Shown: positions 26,117 through 35,811 of the stretch, one piece after another
Layout: each line of letters starts with the position of its first letter
Position numbering within the stretch: the first letter of the stretch is position 1
NCBI GenBank assembly: GCA_947471505.1
Contig: CANIWM010000015.1
Location: 24,702 to 88,701 of the forward strand
DNA: 64,000 nucleotides
Direction of reading: 5' to 3'
Source of the DNA: Chthoniobacteraceae bacterium
GTDB lineage: Bacteria > Verrucomicrobiota > Verrucomicrobiia > Chthoniobacterales > Chthoniobacteraceae
Made by a program: the position numbers and the translations under genes
Notes under the pieces: generated by a model
Database searches by the model: none
Told to the model about the DNA's origin: nothing
Seen by the model: only the letters and a program-made list of their open reading frames with translations

Positions 26117-26950
26117 ATGAAAATTACACCGTCCGCCACAATGCCCCGCCGCCAGTCGGCGTTCACCTTGATGGAGATATTGGTCGTCATCGCGATCATT
26201 ATCGTCATCGCCGCCATCGCGTTGCCTGTCTTCGCCAAACTCAAAGCGAATTCAAACAAAGCAGTCGCCTTGGCTATCATGAAGAACCTCGGTAGCGCAG
26301 CCGCAACTTACGCGGGACAGCACGATGGGCTTTTGCCTGATGAAGATGCCTCCGGGAAGGAAGACTGGGGCACCATGACCACTCCCGACCAGCAGAAGGC
26401 GTGGTACAATGCGCTTCCCAAGCAAATGGGAGCAAAATCGCCAGCCGACTATGTGCAAGAGGGGCGCACTGCGGCCTTCTACACCAAGGAGAATATCCTT
26501 TGGCTACCTGGTGCCCATTATCCTGAAATGAAAAAGGCGCAAAAGCCGCTCTTCGCGATTGCGATCAATGGCAAACTCCAACGGAAGGATAAGGACGACA
26601 AGAAAAACGAGGTTCGGCTTCAAGCCATCACGAACCCAAGTCGGACTGTGATCTTCCTTGAGCAAGGTCTCCCCGGCGAAGAACGCGCCCACGAGACCAT
26701 CTCTAAGAAAGATTATGACGGAGCCCCAAAAGGCAACGCCAAGTCCTTCGTCGCCCGCTACACGAGCAAAGGAGTCATCTCCTTCCTCGATGGATCTGCA
26801 CGTGAGGTCGCGGGGAAGGACCTGCTCGATTCCACGGGGAAAATCATCTGGGCCGCCGATGCAGATACGAATCAGTCCACGATTCTTTGGACGACGGACC
26901 CGAAAAGCGACCCGAACGGCAAAGCTGGCGGAGCGCCTGCCGCGAAGTAA
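26117..26950 (+). CDS. Prepilin-like protein (DUF1559-type) in the VTC locus
   Basis: A 277-residue protein with a class III prepilin signal: a leader ending RRQSA, then FTLMEILVVIAIIIVIAAIALPVF, with glutamate at position 5 and Ala before the cut. The C-terminal FLDGSARE resembles the conserved DGS segment of DUF1559 prepilin-like proteins common in Verrucomicrobiota and Planctomycetes. It starts 4 bp after the DUF4956 stop, so it belongs to that operon. It is probably cleaved by a prepilin peptidase and displayed at the cell envelope. Confidence 0.7.
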   Translation: MKITPSATMPRRQSAFTLMEILVVIAIIIVIAAIALPVFAKLKANSNKAVALAIMKNLGSAAATYAGQHDGLLPDEDASGKEDWGTMTTPDQQKAWYNALPKQMGAKSPADYVQEGRTAAFYTKENILWLPGAHYPEMKKAQKPLFAIAINGKLQRKDKDDKKNEVRLQAITNPSRTVIFLEQGLPGEERAHETISKKDYDGAPKGNAKSFVARYTSKGVISFLDGSAREVAGKDLLDSTGKIIWAADADTNQSTILWTTDPKSDPNGKAGGAPAAK

Positions 26951-27108
26951 GGCGTAATCGTAAAACTCACCCATCAGGGCGATTCGACATCTGTCGGATC
27001 GCGCTGATTTTTTGCCTTCATAAAATGCGGTCCCTTCTCCGCAGAATCGGCTTGCGACAGGCCGGAATCCGCAGAACTGTCGCTCCATCCCCCACGCCGC
27101 TCCTTGCC

Positions 27109-30100
27109 ATGAAAACACACCTACTCCGGATATTCGCATTCTTTGCTCTCGCCCTCGCTCTACGGGCGGGTAACGCGACTTACAACTCGTCCGTCTCCGC
27201 AGATGCGCCCATCGCGTTCTGGTCGTTCGATGAAACCACCGGGACGACAGCAGCCGACTCGGCGGGTGTTGCGCAGAATGGCATCTACGAAAACTGCACG
27301 CTGGGGCAGACGAGCGCGTTTGCGAACCTTGGGACTTGTGCGCTCTTCAACGGCACCAACTCGCGCGTGCGGATGCCTGCGGATGCGGCGTTCAATCTCG
27401 GGGCGGGGGATTTCTCGGTGGAGCTTTGGTACAAGACGACGGTCACAGGCCGTGGGGACATGTTCAATTTTAAGAACTCGATCGACTTCGGGGTTTTTGC
27501 GAACAGCGCGGGCGCGGGTGACATCGGCGGCTGGCACAACGGGACGCTTCCGAACTTCAATACGACGACGAATGCGTGGCATCATGTCGTTTACGTTCGT
27601 CAGGCCAACACCATCACCCTTTACCTCGATGGCGCTGCAAAAACGTCGGCTGCGGACTCAGTGTCGATGTCGGCAAATACGGACATTGTCATTGGTGCAA
27701 ACATCAACGCCCTTTGGTTCACTGGGAATATCGACGAGGTCGCCTACTATGGCACTGCGCTGAGTGCGGCGCGGATTTCGGCTCATTATGCGGCGGCGAC
27801 TACGACCAATCCCAATGCGCCGATCGTCACGACTTCGGCGGCCACGGGTATCACTTCGAGCGGCGCGACAATCGGCGGGGCGTTCACGCAAGTCGGTTCG
27901 CCGGACCCGACGGTCACGATGTATTACGGGCTCACCAATGGCGGCAGCGTTCCCGCGAATTGGACCAATAACGTCGCGCTCGGCACGCGCAACTCGGCGT
28001 TCACTACGAACATCACGGGGCTCACAGCGGCGACGCAGTATTACTTTATCGCACGGGCGCAAAATGCCAGCGGTGACAGCTACGGCCTGCCTGCGGGAAC
28101 TTTCACGACGGCAAATGGAGCGCCGACGGTTGCAAATATCGCGGCGACAAACGTGGTCGCGTCCGGAGCAATCATCGGCGGACAGATTGTCGCGACCGGC
28201 GGGCTGACGCCGAATCTCACGCTTTACTACGGCCCGGCGGATGGCGGGACCACGCCGGGCTCGTGGGCGAGCAGCGTGAATCTCGGCGCGGTGGCGACAT
28301 CGGCGACAACGACGCTCACCGGCCTCACCATTAACACCCCGTATTTCTTCCGCGCCTTCGCGACACACGCTGGCGGAAGCGCATGGGCTCCGTCTTCGGC
28401 GACGTTCACCACGCCGAACGCGACGCCGCCTGCGCTCACGACTGACGCAGCCACGGACGTGAACGGCTTTTCGGCAACGATGCGCGGAACGGTGACGAGC
28501 ATCGGCAATGACCCGCCGGTCGTGAAGTTTTACTACGGCACGACTGATGGAGGAAACACGGCGGGTTCGTGGACTTCAAACATCACGCTCCCCGGCACAC
28601 AGACCGCCGCATTTGCAAAAGCACTCAGCGGACTCGCGGCGAACACCACATATTTTTACCGCGCGCAGGCGACAAATGCGGCGGGCACCGTGTGGGCCTC
28701 GGCTTCGCAAACATTCACCACGACCGCCCCGACGACGCGCACCGTGGTCATCAATGAAATCCACTATCATCCAGTGGAACTCCCCGTATTTGACGTGAAC
28801 GGGAATCCGCTCATCGACCTCACGGAAGAGCAGCATGAGTTCATCGAAATCAAGAACGTCTCCGCGTCTCCCATCACCCTCACGGGCTGGAAATTCACGG
28901 CTGGTGTGGACTACGCATTCACCGCCGGGACGACGATTCCCGCAGGCGGATATTTGGTCATCGCGAAAAACCCGGCGCGCCTGCAAACCGTTTACGCTGG
29001 CCTCGCCGGCGTGCTCGGACCATTCACCGGCACGCTCACGAACGGCGGCGACACCATCACGCTGAAAGACCAGGCGAACGCCGTTGTGGACACGGTGAAA
29101 TACGACCGCGAGTTCCCGTGGCCGAACAGCCCCGACGCGCTCGGCGCAGGCGACGACTTCACGCTGCTCAATTCCGCCAACTATCAATACAAAGGCCGCT
29201 CGCTCCAGCGCGTCAGCTCGAACGCAGAAGCTAACGACCCTGCGAACTGGCTCGCCTCGCCCATCGGCAGCGCACCGACTCCCGGCGCGGCAAACGCCGT
29301 TTCGCTGTCCGTGCCAAAGCCGGTGGTTGTCGCGTACAGCGCGGTGCAGCAGAGCGACGACAGTGCGACGATTCGCGCGACGCAGGTCGTTCGCGTCGCG
29401 GCGCAGTTCTCAAACACGGCGGGGCTGACTAATGTGCAGCTCGAATATTTCATCGACGCTATCGACGGCGCGACCGCCTACAGCGAGCCGCGCACCAGCG
29501 TCGCAATGACCGCGCTCGGCAACAACCAGTTCTCCGCGACAATCCCCGGTCAGGCCGATCGCAGCGTCGTTCGCTGGCGTGTGAAAGCGAACCGCGGCGA
29601 CGGCGCGGAGCCCGTCTTCCCGCGCACCGACGATGCGGCCATCGTGCCCGTTGGCGTAAGCACCCGCGAGTCCTGGGCTTCGTATTTTGTACTGCCCGTC
29701 CGCACGACGACAAAGACTGCGATTTACGACGTGCTCATTTCCAACAGCGACAGCACCGACGGCCAGTTCAACGGCTACAACGGACTCGCTGCGATGAACT
29801 ACAACATCACCGGGGCACCGAAACGCGTGACCGACGGCTCGATCAACGGCCTGCCTCGCGACACTCCGTATGTGGCCGCGACCGATAAACTCTGGAACGG
29901 CAGCGTGCCGTGTATTTTCGTCATCGATGGCGTCCTCCGCGACGCGCACATCCGCTACCACGGCAGCCGCTACAACCGCAACGCCGGGCGGCAATCATAC
30001 AAAGTGAAGTTCCCCGACACGCAGCAGGTGAAGGGCGCAGACAGCTTTTTCGTCACCGACAAAAGCGACTACTTCAGCGTCGCGCAGGGGCTCTACTACA

Positions 30101-33100
30101 ATATCAATCTGCCCATTTCGGAAATCAACTGGGTGGACTTTTACCTGAACGGAAACGCCGTCCTCACGCGCCTTCAACAAGGCGAATACAACGGCGACCT
30201 GCTGAGCAAATACCACAAACGAATCGCAGACCTCACGCCCGGCTCTACGAAGGAGGAAAACGGCGAGTTTTACAAAGACGTAGGAACCATCGAGGACAAC
30301 GGAGAAGGTCCTTACGCACACGGCGGCGAACGACCAATCCCCGCAGGCGGACCGTGGACGCAGCTACAGCGCTACGACTGGACATTCACGCTCCAAAACA
30401 ACGCGTGGAAAGGTCCGAAGCCCGTCCGCGATTTGATCGAAAATATGTGGGTGGCGCGCGCCGACAATTACCTCTCGCCGAACCCGAATATCGCCGCGCT
30501 GCGTTCCTACCTCGATGCGAATCTCGACGTGGACGCCACGCTCACGGGCCTCGCGGTTTTGAACTGGATGTGCCCGTGGGACGACACGACGCAAAACCAC
30601 TTCCTGTGGAAACGCGCAAACGGGCGATGGGGCCATATCGCTTGGGACTTCGACGGCATGTTCGGGAACGGCGACACGACCAGCAGCAACTCGTGGATTT
30701 ACCTCGGCGAAAACGGCACGCCTTCACCGGCGAGCAACGCACTCGGGACGGTGCTCGGCAACAATTTCCGCGGGCCAAACTGGTTCGAAGACTCCGTCTT
30801 CAAAGCCTACCGCACCGAATACAACAACAAGCTCTGGCTGCTCAATAACACCTACCTCTCCGTCGCGAATCTCCAGTCGCTCACGTATCGCGATCAAGCC
30901 GGCGCAAACGTGAGCTACTACAGCTTCATCAATGGCGTGAAAGCGAACTTCTGCGAAGAGCGCTTCCAAAGCGTGAACATCCAGACCGGCCACGCCGCAA
31001 ACGGCAGCGACTTCTTCCGCCCGACATTGCCGACGCTCACCGCGCCCATCGGCGGAGTCACCGCGTTACCGCCGACCGCATTCGCCTCCAGCGCATACAC
31101 GCATACGAGCGGCAACACTACCGGCGGAAATGCCCACGCGAAATCGAAGTGGGAGATCCGCAGCAGCACCGGCACTTACTTCGCGCCCGTCTTTACGACC
31201 ACGAGTTCGACGAGCCTCACATCGCTCGCGATTCCGTTTAGCGAGCTCACCTTTGGCGAAACTTACTTCTGGCGCGTGACGTATATCGACGCGAGCGAGC
31301 ACCCATCTTTCCCGTCGGTGGAAAACTCATTCACCTTCGGCGCCCAGCCTACGAATCAGACCTTCATCGCGTTCAATGCATCGTGGAAATACAACTACAC
31401 CACCGCGTTCACGAACAACTCGTGGACGCTTCCGGCATTCGACGATAGCACTTGGACGACGGGAAATGGCGTGTTCATTCAGAACGGCGAACCGGTTCCG
31501 ACGCCGGGCACTGCGGGCACCGCCCTTCCCGCGCCGGGCGCTTTGACGCCTGCGTATCGCTCTTACAATTTCCGCAAGACGTTCACGATCTCCACGAACC
31601 CGCTCACGATCTCGAATCTGCGCATCCGACATCTCATCGATGATGGCTGCGTCATTTGGATCAACGGAAACAAAGTTCACCGCTACTTCTTCAATGAGCA
31701 GGCAAACTACGCGACCACCGAGCTCACCTCGGGCGGCGGTGGGCCCGGAGAAGCCGTGCTGCAAAACGCAGACGCAATCACCAACACCGCGAACTGGGCA
31801 TGGGTGGACCCGCGCCCATTCCTCGTGCAAGGCGTGAACACGATCGCCGTGGAGGTGCATCAAGTGAGCGCTTCGAGCAGTGACATGATGATGGGCTTGG
31901 AAATGACCGGCACGATTCCCGCGAACGGCAACGAAGTCACCATTAACGAAATCATCGCCAACCCCGCGACTGGCGGCACGGATGTCATCGAGCTGAAAAA
32001 CGTCACCGGCGCCGCGATCAACATTGCGGGCTGGGGAATCAGCGATGACTTGCTCAATCCCACGCGCTACGTCTTCCCTGCCGGCACGAGCATCCCCGCG
32101 GGCGGCTACCTCACGGTCGCGTGCGACAGCCTCGTTACGCTCCCGGCGGACCTGCACACAGGCTTCGGCCTCGATAGCGGCGGCCAGCGGATCATCCTCA
32201 CAAACGCTGGCGCGATCAAAGACTACGTCGCATTCGGACCGCAGGCGCGCGGCCTTTCGCTCGGGCGAATCGCCGACGGCACAGGCGCATTCACACTCTG
32301 CACGCCGACAATTGGCGCGACGAATAACGCCGTCGTTTCGCTCGGCTCCACCGCCAATCTCCGCATGAACGAATGGATGGCTCAGCCCGCGCATGGCGAC
32401 GATTGGTTCGAGATTTACAACAGCGACTCCCTGCCCGTGAACATCAGCGGCCTGTGGCTCAGCGACACGCCCAGCACGCCGAAGATCACCCAGATTCCTC
32501 CGTTCAGCTACATCGCAGCAAAGGGCTTCTCCGACTTCCAGGCCGACGGCAAAAACGACGGCGGCAACCACGTCAATTTCAAGCTCAGCGCAGGCGGCGA
32601 CAACCTCGTCATTTCCAACACCGCAGGCACCGCAGCCATCGACACCCTCGCCATCACCAGCGGCGGCAGCGACATCTCCCGCGGTCGTTTTCCAAATGGC
32701 AGCGCGACCCTCGCGAACTTCCCGTTCACCGATTCGCGCGGCGAGAGCAACTGGCTGCAAACGCCCGTCGTCATCAACGAAGCGCTCACGAATTCCGTTC
32801 TCCCGCTCACCGATGAAATCGAGCTCTACAACCCGACCGGCACCGCCGTGGACATTTCCGGTTGGTGGCTCAGCGATGACGCATCCGCACCGCAAAAGTA
32901 TGCATTCCCAAATGGCAGCACCATCGCCGCCGGCGGGTTCCTCACGGTCAACGAGGCGCAGTTCAACGTCGGCGTGGACGCATTTTCGCTCCACTCGCTT
33001 GGCGAAGAAATCGTCCTCACCGCGACGACCGGCGGCGTCCCGACCGGATACCGCGCCCGCGTGAGCTTCGGCGCGGCGGCGGACAATGTCCCGTTTGGCC

Positions 33101-34107
33101 GCGTGCTTACCGGCTCACCGCTGGGTTCGTACAAAGCGGAGTTCTGGCCGCTATTATCCCGCACCCCCGGCGCGGCGAATAGTGCATCGGTCGTCACGCC
33201 CGTCATCATCAACGAAATCCACTATCACCCGACCGACCTCGCCGGCCCGGTGGACAATGCCCGCGACGAATTCGTCGAGCTCCACAACCCGACTACCAGC
33301 GCCGTCGATCTCAGCGGCTGGAAACTCAAAGGCGCGAGCGACTTCATCTTCCCGAACAGCAGCACGCTTCGCGCAGGCGACTACATCGTCGTCGTCGGCT
33401 TCAACCCCGTCACCGACACCGCCACGCTCAACGCATTCCGCTCGGGGACCGGCATGGCCGCAAGCGTCCCCGTCTTCGGACCATTCACGCCGAAGCTTCC
33501 GAACGACGGCGGCGACGTCGAAATCGCACGCCCCATCGCCGCTGGAACCGTCTTCGTCAACGTGGACAAAGTCGAATACACCGACTTCGCCCCGTGGCCG
33601 CTCGCACCCGATGGCACAGGCCCATCGCTCCAACGGCTCAGCCGCGCCGTCATCGGCAACGACCCGGCAAATTGGGCATCCGCCACCGCCACACCCGGCG
33701 CGGTGAATACCGGCGAGTCCGTGATCGCCGACAACGACGGCGACGGAATGCCGAACACGTACGAAGATGCCAACGGCCTCAACAAATTCGTAAACGACGC
33801 GAACGGCGACAACGACGGCGACGGCCAAAGCAACCTCGCTGAATACCTCGCGGGAACGAACCCCAACAACGCAGCCGACCGTTTCATCATCACCAGCGTC
33901 GTCAAAGCGGGCGGCCCCGGCTTCGTCCTCACATTCCCCGCGAAAGCCGGGAAAACGTACACCATTCAATATAAAAACGCGCTTACCGACGCAACGTGGT
34001 CCGCGCTGACAAACATCCCCGCAACCGGCGCCGACGCACCATCACAATACACCGACCCCACCGCCCTGCCGACGCGCTTCTACCGAATCATCACGCCGCA
34101 GCAGTGA
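27109..34107 (+). CDS. Giant secreted CotH-kinase / lamin-tail domain protein
   Basis: A 2332-residue secreted protein. A signal peptide (residues 1-20) is followed by a LamG-like domain (about 20-230), three Fn3-like domains (about 236-545), a first lamin-tail domain (VVINEIHYHP at about 546), and a CotH-kinase domain (about 865-1260) with RQSYKVKF and WGHIAWDFDGMFG, the D-F-D expected to bind metal. A galactose-binding-like region is at about 1410-1605 (FAFDDSTW-type). Lamin-tail domains 2-5 begin at about 1609, 1750, 1887 and 2031. A calcium-binding DNDGDGMPN repeat lies at about 2208-2245, and the C-terminus has a beta-rich FYRI domain. The start at 27109 is chosen for the signal peptide; an open frame reaches further upstream. 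It ends the VTC-DUF4956-prepilin run after a 158-bp gap. Confidence 0.85.
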   Translation: MKTHLLRIFAFFALALALRAGNATYNSSVSADAPIAFWSFDETTGTTAADSAGVAQNGIYENCTLGQTSAFANLGTCALFNGTNSRVRMPADAAFNLGAGDFSVELWYKTTVTGRGDMFNFKNSIDFGVFANSAGAGDIGGWHNGTLPNFNTTTNAWHHVVYVRQANTITLYLDGAAKTSAADSVSMSANTDIVIGANINALWFTGNIDEVAYYGTALSAARISAHYAAATTTNPNAPIVTTSAATGITSSGATIGGAFTQVGSPDPTVTMYYGLTNGGSVPANWTNNVALGTRNSAFTTNITGLTAATQYYFIARAQNASGDSYGLPAGTFTTANGAPTVANIAATNVVASGAIIGGQIVATGGLTPNLTLYYGPADGGTTPGSWASSVNLGAVATSATTTLTGLTINTPYFFRAFATHAGGSAWAPSSATFTTPNATPPALTTDAATDVNGFSATMRGTVTSIGNDPPVVKFYYGTTDGGNTAGSWTSNITLPGTQTAAFAKALSGLAANTTYFYRAQATNAAGTVWASASQTFTTTAPTTRTVVINEIHYHPVELPVFDVNGNPLIDLTEEQHEFIEIKNVSASPITLTGWKFTAGVDYAFTAGTTIPAGGYLVIAKNPARLQTVYAGLAGVLGPFTGTLTNGGDTITLKDQANAVVDTVKYDREFPWPNSPDALGAGDDFTLLNSANYQYKGRSLQRVSSNAEANDPANWLASPIGSAPTPGAANAVSLSVPKPVVVAYSAVQQSDDSATIRATQVVRVAAQFSNTAGLTNVQLEYFIDAIDGATAYSEPRTSVAMTALGNNQFSATIPGQADRSVVRWRVKANRGDGAEPVFPRTDDAAIVPVGVSTRESWASYFVLPVRTTTKTAIYDVLISNSDSTDGQFNGYNGLAAMNYNITGAPKRVTDGSINGLPRDTPYVAATDKLWNGSVPCIFVIDGVLRDAHIRYHGSRYNRNAGRQSYKVKFPDTQQVKGADSFFVTDKSDYFSVAQGLYYNINLPISEINWVDFYLNGNAVLTRLQQGEYNGDLLSKYHKRIADLTPGSTKEENGEFYKDVGTIEDNGEGPYAHGGERPIPAGGPWTQLQRYDWTFTLQNNAWKGPKPVRDLIENMWVARADNYLSPNPNIAALRSYLDANLDVDATLTGLAVLNWMCPWDDTTQNHFLWKRANGRWGHIAWDFDGMFGNGDTTSSNSWIYLGENGTPSPASNALGTVLGNNFRGPNWFEDSVFKAYRTEYNNKLWLLNNTYLSVANLQSLTYRDQAGANVSYYSFINGVKANFCEERFQSVNIQTGHAANGSDFFRPTLPTLTAPIGGVTALPPTAFASSAYTHTSGNTTGGNAHAKSKWEIRSSTGTYFAPVFTTTSSTSLTSLAIPFSELTFGETYFWRVTYIDASEHPSFPSVENSFTFGAQPTNQTFIAFNASWKYNYTTAFTNNSWTLPAFDDSTWTTGNGVFIQNGEPVPTPGTAGTALPAPGALTPAYRSYNFRKTFTISTNPLTISNLRIRHLIDDGCVIWINGNKVHRYFFNEQANYATTELTSGGGGPGEAVLQNADAITNTANWAWVDPRPFLVQGVNTIAVEVHQVSASSSDMMMGLEMTGTIPANGNEVTINEIIANPATGGTDVIELKNVTGAAINIAGWGISDDLLNPTRYVFPAGTSIPAGGYLTVACDSLVTLPADLHTGFGLDSGGQRIILTNAGAIKDYVAFGPQARGLSLGRIADGTGAFTLCTPTIGATNNAVVSLGSTANLRMNEWMAQPAHGDDWFEIYNSDSLPVNISGLWLSDTPSTPKITQIPPFSYIAAKGFSDFQADGKNDGGNHVNFKLSAGGDNLVISNTAGTAAIDTLAITSGGSDISRGRFPNGSATLANFPFTDSRGESNWLQTPVVINEALTNSVLPLTDEIELYNPTGTAVDISGWWLSDDASAPQKYAFPNGSTIAAGGFLTVNEAQFNVGVDAFSLHSLGEEIVLTATTGGVPTGYRARVSFGAAADNVPFGRVLTGSPLGSYKAEFWPLLSRTPGAANSASVVTPVIINEIHYHPTDLAGPVDNARDEFVELHNPTTSAVDLSGWKLKGASDFIFPNSSTLRAGDYIVVVGFNPVTDTATLNAFRSGTGMAASVPVFGPFTPKLPNDGGDVEIARPIAAGTVFVNVDKVEYTDFAPWPLAPDGTGPSLQRLSRAVIGNDPANWASATATPGAVNTGESVIADNDGDGMPNTYEDANGLNKFVNDANGDNDGDGQSNLAEYLAGTNPNNAADRFIITSVVKAGGPGFVLTFPAKAGKTYTIQYKNALTDATWSALTNIPATGADAPSQYTDPTALPTRFYRIITPQQ

Positions 34108-34268
34108 CGAACTGCAATCCGCGTCCCGTCGGCGCGGCAATCAGCTCGCATCGGTAGAGCGACGCCGAGGGGGCGGTTGACGGCGATGGGGCAGAAGTGG
34201 CTGGCGCGGATGGCGGCGAAATAACCTTTTGCCGTGGCACCGGAGTTGCGGTAGAAGAGGTGACTTTT

Positions 34269-34454
34269 ATGGGCCTTATCCGCAACATCTTCTGGGTCGC
34301 TTTTTTTCTCGCTGCCACTTTCGCGTTCATCGTGTTGTTTGAGCATGGTCCTTCGAACTTTGCAGAAAATGCGAAGAAGGAAGCCGTCCAGATACCGGTG
34401 GTTTTCGGAATGAAGGCCAAGCCTGATCCGAAAAAGGACGCGAAAAAGCTTTAG
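34269..34454 (+). CDS. Small membrane protein with Lys-rich tail
   Basis: A 61-residue protein: one hydrophobic helix (IFWVAFFLAATFAFIVLF, residues 7-24), a short periplasmic or cytoplasmic middle, and a Lys/Asp-rich tail. The composition and length are typical of small inner-membrane proteins, but I know no family. Its start (34269) is preceded by GAAGAGGTG, a usable Shine-Dalgarno sequence. Confidence 0.5.
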   Translation: MGLIRNIFWVAFFLAATFAFIVLFEHGPSNFAENAKKEAVQIPVVFGMKAKPDPKKDAKKL

Positions 34455-34666
34455 TATCGGACATCTTGTCAGGAAATTTTGGTTCCCTGAAAAACCTTGC
34501 CGGAATACTCCGGAAGGAGTTTCGTCGTTTTGCGCTCGCAAAAATGGCATTGCATTTGCTTAAAAATCAGGTGCGCTAGAAACGTCCTCTTTTAAGGGGA
34601 AATTCAACAACAACCGCGGTCCGTTTTGCGCAGACCGCACAAAAAAAGACATCAACAACAACAACA

Positions 34667-35689
34667 ATGGCAAAGTACAAACTAGAATACGTGTGGCTCG
34701 ACGGCTACGAGCCCACTCCAAACCTCCGCAGTAAGACTCAGATTAAAGAGTTCGCGGAATTCCCGACACTCGAACAACTCCCGATGTGGGGCTTTGACGG
34801 CAGCTCGACTCGCCAAGCCGAAGGCCGCAGCTCCGACTGTATGCTCAAGCCTGTCGCCGTGTATCCCGATGCGACCCGCATCAACGGCGTGCTCGTGATG
34901 TGCGAAGTCATGCAGCCGGATGGAGTGACACCGCATGCCAGCAATGGCCGCGCGACGATCCTCGACGACGAAGGGACATGGTTTGGCTTTGAGCAGGAGT
35001 ATTTCCTCTACCAAGACGGAATCCCGCTCGGCTTCCCGAAGGGCGGCTATCCTTACCCGCAGGGCAAATACTACACGGGCGTCGGCTTTGACGCTGTGGG
35101 CGACATCGCCCGCGAGATCGTGGAAGAGCATCTCGACCTGTGCCTCGAAGCAGGCATCAACCACGAAGGCATCAACGCCGAAGTGGCGAAGGGCCAGTGG
35201 GAATTCCAAATCTTCGGCAAAGGCTCCAAGCGCGCCGCTGACGAAGTGTGGATGGCCCGCTACATCCTTCTCCGCCTCTGCGAATCCTATCGCGTGGATG
35301 TCGTGTGGCACTGCAAGCCGCTCGGCCTCGATGTGGACTGGAACGGCTCGGGAATGCACTGCAACTTCTCCACGACCCATATGCGCGAAGTCGGCGGACA
35401 GGCTTACTTTGAGGCGCTCATGGCTGCGTTCGATAAATACAAAAACGAGCACATTGCCGTCTATGGCCCGAACAATCACCTCCGACTCACCGGCCTGCAC
35501 GAGACGCAAGCCATTGATAAATTCAACTACGGCATCGCGAACCGTGGCGCGTCCATCCGCGTCCCGCACAGCTTCGTGAACAACGGCTACAAGGGCTACC
35601 TTGAGGACCGTCGTCCGAACTCCGAAGGCGATCCGTATAAGATCGCTGGCCGGGTTCTCCAGACGATCCAGACCGTCCCGACGAAGTAA
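34667..35689 (+). CDS. glnII: Glutamine synthetase, class II (eukaryotic-type)
   Basis: A 340-residue enzyme that makes glutamine from glutamate, ammonia and ATP. The sequence is of the eukaryotic GSII class: PMWGFDGSSTRQA near residue 40, WFGFEQEYFL, GYPYPQGKYYTGVG, HMREVGG and the C-terminal EGDPYKI. Class I GlnA enzymes are about 100 residues longer and carry an adenylylation site, so GlnE control is not expected here. A 210-bp upstream gap holds no gene. The stop is followed by a perfect 14-bp hairpin terminator. Confidence 0.92.
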   Translation: MAKYKLEYVWLDGYEPTPNLRSKTQIKEFAEFPTLEQLPMWGFDGSSTRQAEGRSSDCMLKPVAVYPDATRINGVLVMCEVMQPDGVTPHASNGRATILDDEGTWFGFEQEYFLYQDGIPLGFPKGGYPYPQGKYYTGVGFDAVGDIAREIVEEHLDLCLEAGINHEGINAEVAKGQWEFQIFGKGSKRAADEVWMARYILLRLCESYRVDVVWHCKPLGLDVDWNGSGMHCNFSTTHMREVGGQAYFEALMAAFDKYKNEHIAVYGPNNHLRLTGLHETQAIDKFNYGIANRGASIRVPHSFVNNGYKGYLEDRRPNSEGDPYKIAGRVLQTIQTVPTK

Positions 35690-35716
35690 CTTTCGCCGCG
35701 AGAAATAACTCACAGA

Positions 35717-35750
35717 AACGCCGTCCCGCACTATGCGGGACGGCGTTTTC
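35717..35750 (+). terminator. Rho-independent terminator after glnII
   Basis: A perfect 14-bp stem (35717-35730 with 35734-35747) has a 3-base loop and is followed by TTCTTTCTTTC. It separates glnII from manA. Confidence 0.85.
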
Positions 35751-35811
35751 TTTCTTTCGCCCTGTCTTCTCGCTGGCATAGGAGTGGCTTGGCGCATTAG
35801 CGCACAAACCG

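Noticed and set aside
31327..32994. A 555-residue open frame antisense to the giant CotH protein
   Set aside because: The plus-strand frame has repeated lamin-tail domains; the antisense one has none.
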